A stretch of DNA of 9,811 nucleotides from CAYSND01 sp964642235. Lineage in GTDB: Bacteria > Bacteroidota > Bacteroidia > Bacteroidales > UBA932. The notes under the pieces were generated by a model, which did no database searches, had not been told where the DNA came from, and worked only from the letters and a program-made list of their open reading frames with translations. Shown piece by piece: positions 7,871 through 9,811 of this stretch. The DNA lies in the NCBI GenBank assembly GCA_964642235.1, contig CAZXOP010000074.1, positions 1 through 9,811 on the forward strand. The letters run 5' to 3'. The position numbers and the translations under genes were made by a program. The first letter of the stretch is position 1. Each line of letters begins with the position of its first letter.

Positions 7871-7895
7871 GGTGTTAAAATATTAATTAATAATG

Positions 7896-9811
7896 TTAAA
7901 ATTTGAGTCTTAATGTTAAACTATATGAGAATTGAGGTGATAAATAAAAATCTACTAGTGAAATATTAGTGTCAGTCTGCCTACTTCTAACCTTACCATC
8001 ATTGATAAAGAAATTATTGGCAGAGAATGATATGGAGGCTATATCGCCAATCTCTTTGGTTACGCTGATGTTTGCAGATAAGAAGGGGGAGAAAGAGGAG
8101 GATTTGAAATAATAATTATTGGGGGCACGATTTATTAATGCAGATAGTGCTGTAAAGAGATAAGGGTCATTATCTTTAGCCCATCTTAATTTCTCAAGGT
8201 ACGGTATTTTGGTGTTAGGGTCGTCAAAGCTGCTATAATAGAGGGGATAGGTGAGCGTATATGTCTTCTGATCATAAAACTCCGTCCCTTCAGGGAAATA
8301 CCCTCCCGGGGAGGAGATAGGGAAAGTTACCTGTCCGCCACTATATTCTGAAAGGTTCTGAGAGTAGTTATATAAATACCCCTCCACTCTTAAAGAGAGT
8401 ATCATTCTGATTTTAGGGATATGGGTGGTGAAGGTGACATTTGTATTAATAGTCTGTGAAATCTTTCCATTGGAGGATCCACTGCTTTCTCCCACATAAT
8501 ACCCGATATATTGATATGGGGTTTTACCATCAGGCATCGTTATATTAGAGACATAAGACTGCATTATCCTTTCTGAATACCCTTTATAGTTATAATAATT
8601 TCCATCTATCCTTATGGATGTGGAGAGGGCTTTAATCCGACCGAAATCTATTACCCACTCGATCCCTTTTCTTACTATGGGGTTAGGTTCGTTTACGGTG
8701 GTAGAGTTTGCAGCAAATATGTTCCTTACTGTATATCCGAGAGTCTGTTTAGGGAGAGCACCCGTTTTATCGGATACTGTTACTACTCCGGAATTTCTAT
8801 CTATACTATATATTCTGTTGCCGGAGGGGATGGTACATGCATCGAGATGATTTTGGCTGGTGTAGTTATAAGAGAAAGGGACAAATTCTGTTTGTGTGGT
8901 GAAAGAGCCTAATGTCCTATTATAAAACCCGACAAGTGACATATTTACCCCTCCTAAATCAAATTCAACTCCTACTTCAGAGGACTCCGCTCTCTGCCAT
9001 TTTAGATTAGAGTTATAATTAAGAATGAGCGGGAAAGTATAAAATGCTGTATATGAAGAACCGTCAGCAGTGGTAGCTGCAGAAAAGACAGGATAATCCC
9101 GATATCTCGGAGATGGATATAAAACCGATAGAGATGGGAGTTTTACTGACATCCCCCAACATCCTCTGATGAGAAACTCCCTAAGGAATCGCGAATTATC
9201 ATTTTGGAGGAGAGTATATTTTAAGTTAAATCGTGGAGAGAGGCTTTTTACAGTGCCATAATATGAACTCTTCATGGAAGTCCATTCAGCTCTAACTCCG
9301 GCAGTTACGTTAAGTAAAGTCTTGGAAATAGGGATAGTGGCAGACTCTTCAAGATATGCTGAAATGTTATTTAAGAATGGAATTTTATTGTATTCGTAAG
9401 GTCTCCATGTGGGAGCAAGACTCATATCATCATAGTATGTCCCCTTTCCGAGATTACCGCTATTTGAATACTCTGCCCCTGCTTTTATCTTATTTGTTAC
9501 TTTTCCGAAAGAGTGTGCCCAATTAGCTTTAAGATGAAGGTTCGCATTTAGAGGCTTGCTATCATCAAACCCTAACTCATACCAGTACCCTCCGGGCTTT
9601 AGGATAATCTCTGCATTTGGATTTACATTATAAGGGGTTGAGACAAAATACCCTTTTTCCATGGAGTGAATAGAGGAGGTAGAGCCGCTACTTGAAAGGT
9701 AATTATAACTTGTGGTAAACATATCAGAATAGACCATAGAACCGGTCAACTCTATATTTGTAATCCACGATTTATTTAGTAGCCAGTTAACGTTAAGGTT
9801 ACCACGAATGG
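7896..9811 (-). CDS. TonB-dependent outer-membrane receptor, C-terminal beta-barrel portion (5' end beyond window)
   Basis: Probable active-transport receptor of the outer membrane, driven by TonB-ExbB-ExbD. Only the barrel is visible: 637 sense codons plus two bases run to the right edge. The frame stays open past an internal TTG at 9749 (reading IRGNLNVNWLL... from 9809), so the true start, signal peptide, TonB box and plug lie outside. The evidence is family-typical barrel motifs: a LSPRFNLKY segment near 9220-9245, followed by a RGCWGMSVKLPSLSVLYP segment near 9110-9170, then alternating aromatic strands with long Gly/Ser/Asn/Tyr-rich loops. A late NNFFINDG motif precedes a last strand ending SLTLRLKF with terminal Phe, the usual BAM recognition signal. 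No SusD-like partner is visible, so a SusC-type glycan importer is less likely. It is followed after 25 bases by the lipoprotein gene and is probably the first visible cistron of the operon. The substrate is not deducible from the barrel; iron, haem, a metallophore or a small metalloprotein are inferred from the neighbours. Confidence 0.9.
   Translation of the reverse strand, partial: IRGNLNVNWLLNKSWITNIELTGSMVYSDMFTTSYNYLSSSGSTSSIHSMEKGYFVSTPYNVNPNAEIILKPGGYWYELGFDDSKPLNANLHLKANWAHSFGKVTNKIKAGAEYSNSGNLGKGTYYDDMSLAPTWRPYEYNKIPFLNNISAYLEESATIPISKTLLNVTAGVRAEWTSMKSSYYGTVKSLSPRFNLKYTLLQNDNSRFLREFLIRGCWGMSVKLPSLSVLYPSPRYRDYPVFSAATTADGSSYTAFYTFPLILNYNSNLKWQRAESSEVGVEFDLGGVNMSLVGFYNRTLGSFTTQTEFVPFSYNYTSQNHLDACTIPSGNRIYSIDRNSGVVTVSDKTGALPKQTLGYTVRNIFAANSTTVNEPNPIVRKGIEWVIDFGRIKALSTSIRIDGNYYNYKGYSERIMQSYVSNITMPDGKTPYQYIGYYVGESSGSSNGKISQTINTNVTFTTHIPKIRMILSLRVEGYLYNYSQNLSEYSGGQVTFPISSPGGYFPEGTEFYDQKTYTLTYPLYYSSFDDPNTKIPYLEKLRWAKDNDPYLFTALSALINRAPNNYYFKSSSFSPFLSANISVTKEIGDIASISFSANNFFINDGKVRSRQTDTNISLVDFYLSPQFSYSLTLRLKF

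Noticed and set aside
9747..9749. TTG codon at 9749 as the start of the receptor gene
   Set aside because: The frame is open for at least 20 further codons to the window edge with barrel-like sequence, and no signal peptide or plug follows the TTG. The real start lies outside.
9785..9797. GTTAACGTTAAGG near the right edge resembling the TTAACG/CGTTAA motif at the left edge
   Set aside because: The right copy is inside receptor coding sequence, the match is short and AT-rich, and nothing else suggests flanking repeats of a mobile element.
6527..9811. SusC/SusD polysaccharide utilisation pair
   Set aside because: The lipoprotein lacks SusD-like features and no glycoside hydrolase or glycan-sensing regulator is present. 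The following genes are a protease and a redox protein.

Overview
The window looks like a piece of a Bacteroidales (Bacteroidota) chromosome. The evidence is its AT-leaning composition (about 40% GC by eye), the near absence of Shine-Dalgarno sequences, a lipoprotein signal followed by an acidic stretch of the Bacteroidota surface-export type, and protein families (DUF4876 lipoprotein, DUF6850-like barrel) that I know mainly from that phylum. A genus cannot be assigned from the sequence alone.

All five genes lie on the minus strand and are transcribed from right to left with gaps of 25, 4, 51 and 21 bases, so they form one likely operon. In order of transcription they are: (1) the C-terminal 637 codons of a TonB-dependent outer-membrane receptor (7896 to the right edge, 5' end outside the window); (2) a DUF4876-type lipoprotein, probably surface exposed (6527-7870); (3) a DUF6850-like outer-membrane beta-barrel protein (4897-6522); (4) a full-length, catalytically intact M16 (pitrilysin/PqqL-like) zinc peptidase with a signal peptide (2014-4845); (5) a membrane polyferredoxin of the NapH/CcoG/NosR type, fused to a long, probably periplasmic C-terminal region with two degenerate heavy-metal-associated (HMA)-like folds (34-1992). 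The promoter and the receptor plug domain lie to the right of the window. A hairpin at the extreme left may be the operon terminator.

The working model is inference. The receptor, lipoprotein and barrel form an outer-membrane capture and import module. The M16 protease processes an imported peptide or protein in the periplasm. The polyferredoxin delivers electrons across the inner membrane to a metal (or metal-thiol) site in its periplasmic domain. The closest characterised logic is the FusA/FusC ferredoxin-uptake system of Pectobacterium and the YddB/PqqL pair of E. coli, where a TonB-dependent receptor works with an M16 protease to obtain iron. The electron-transfer and HMA-like component would be a new addition. 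No gene-free stretch exceeds 51 bases. No RNA genes, mobile elements or CRISPR arrays were seen.
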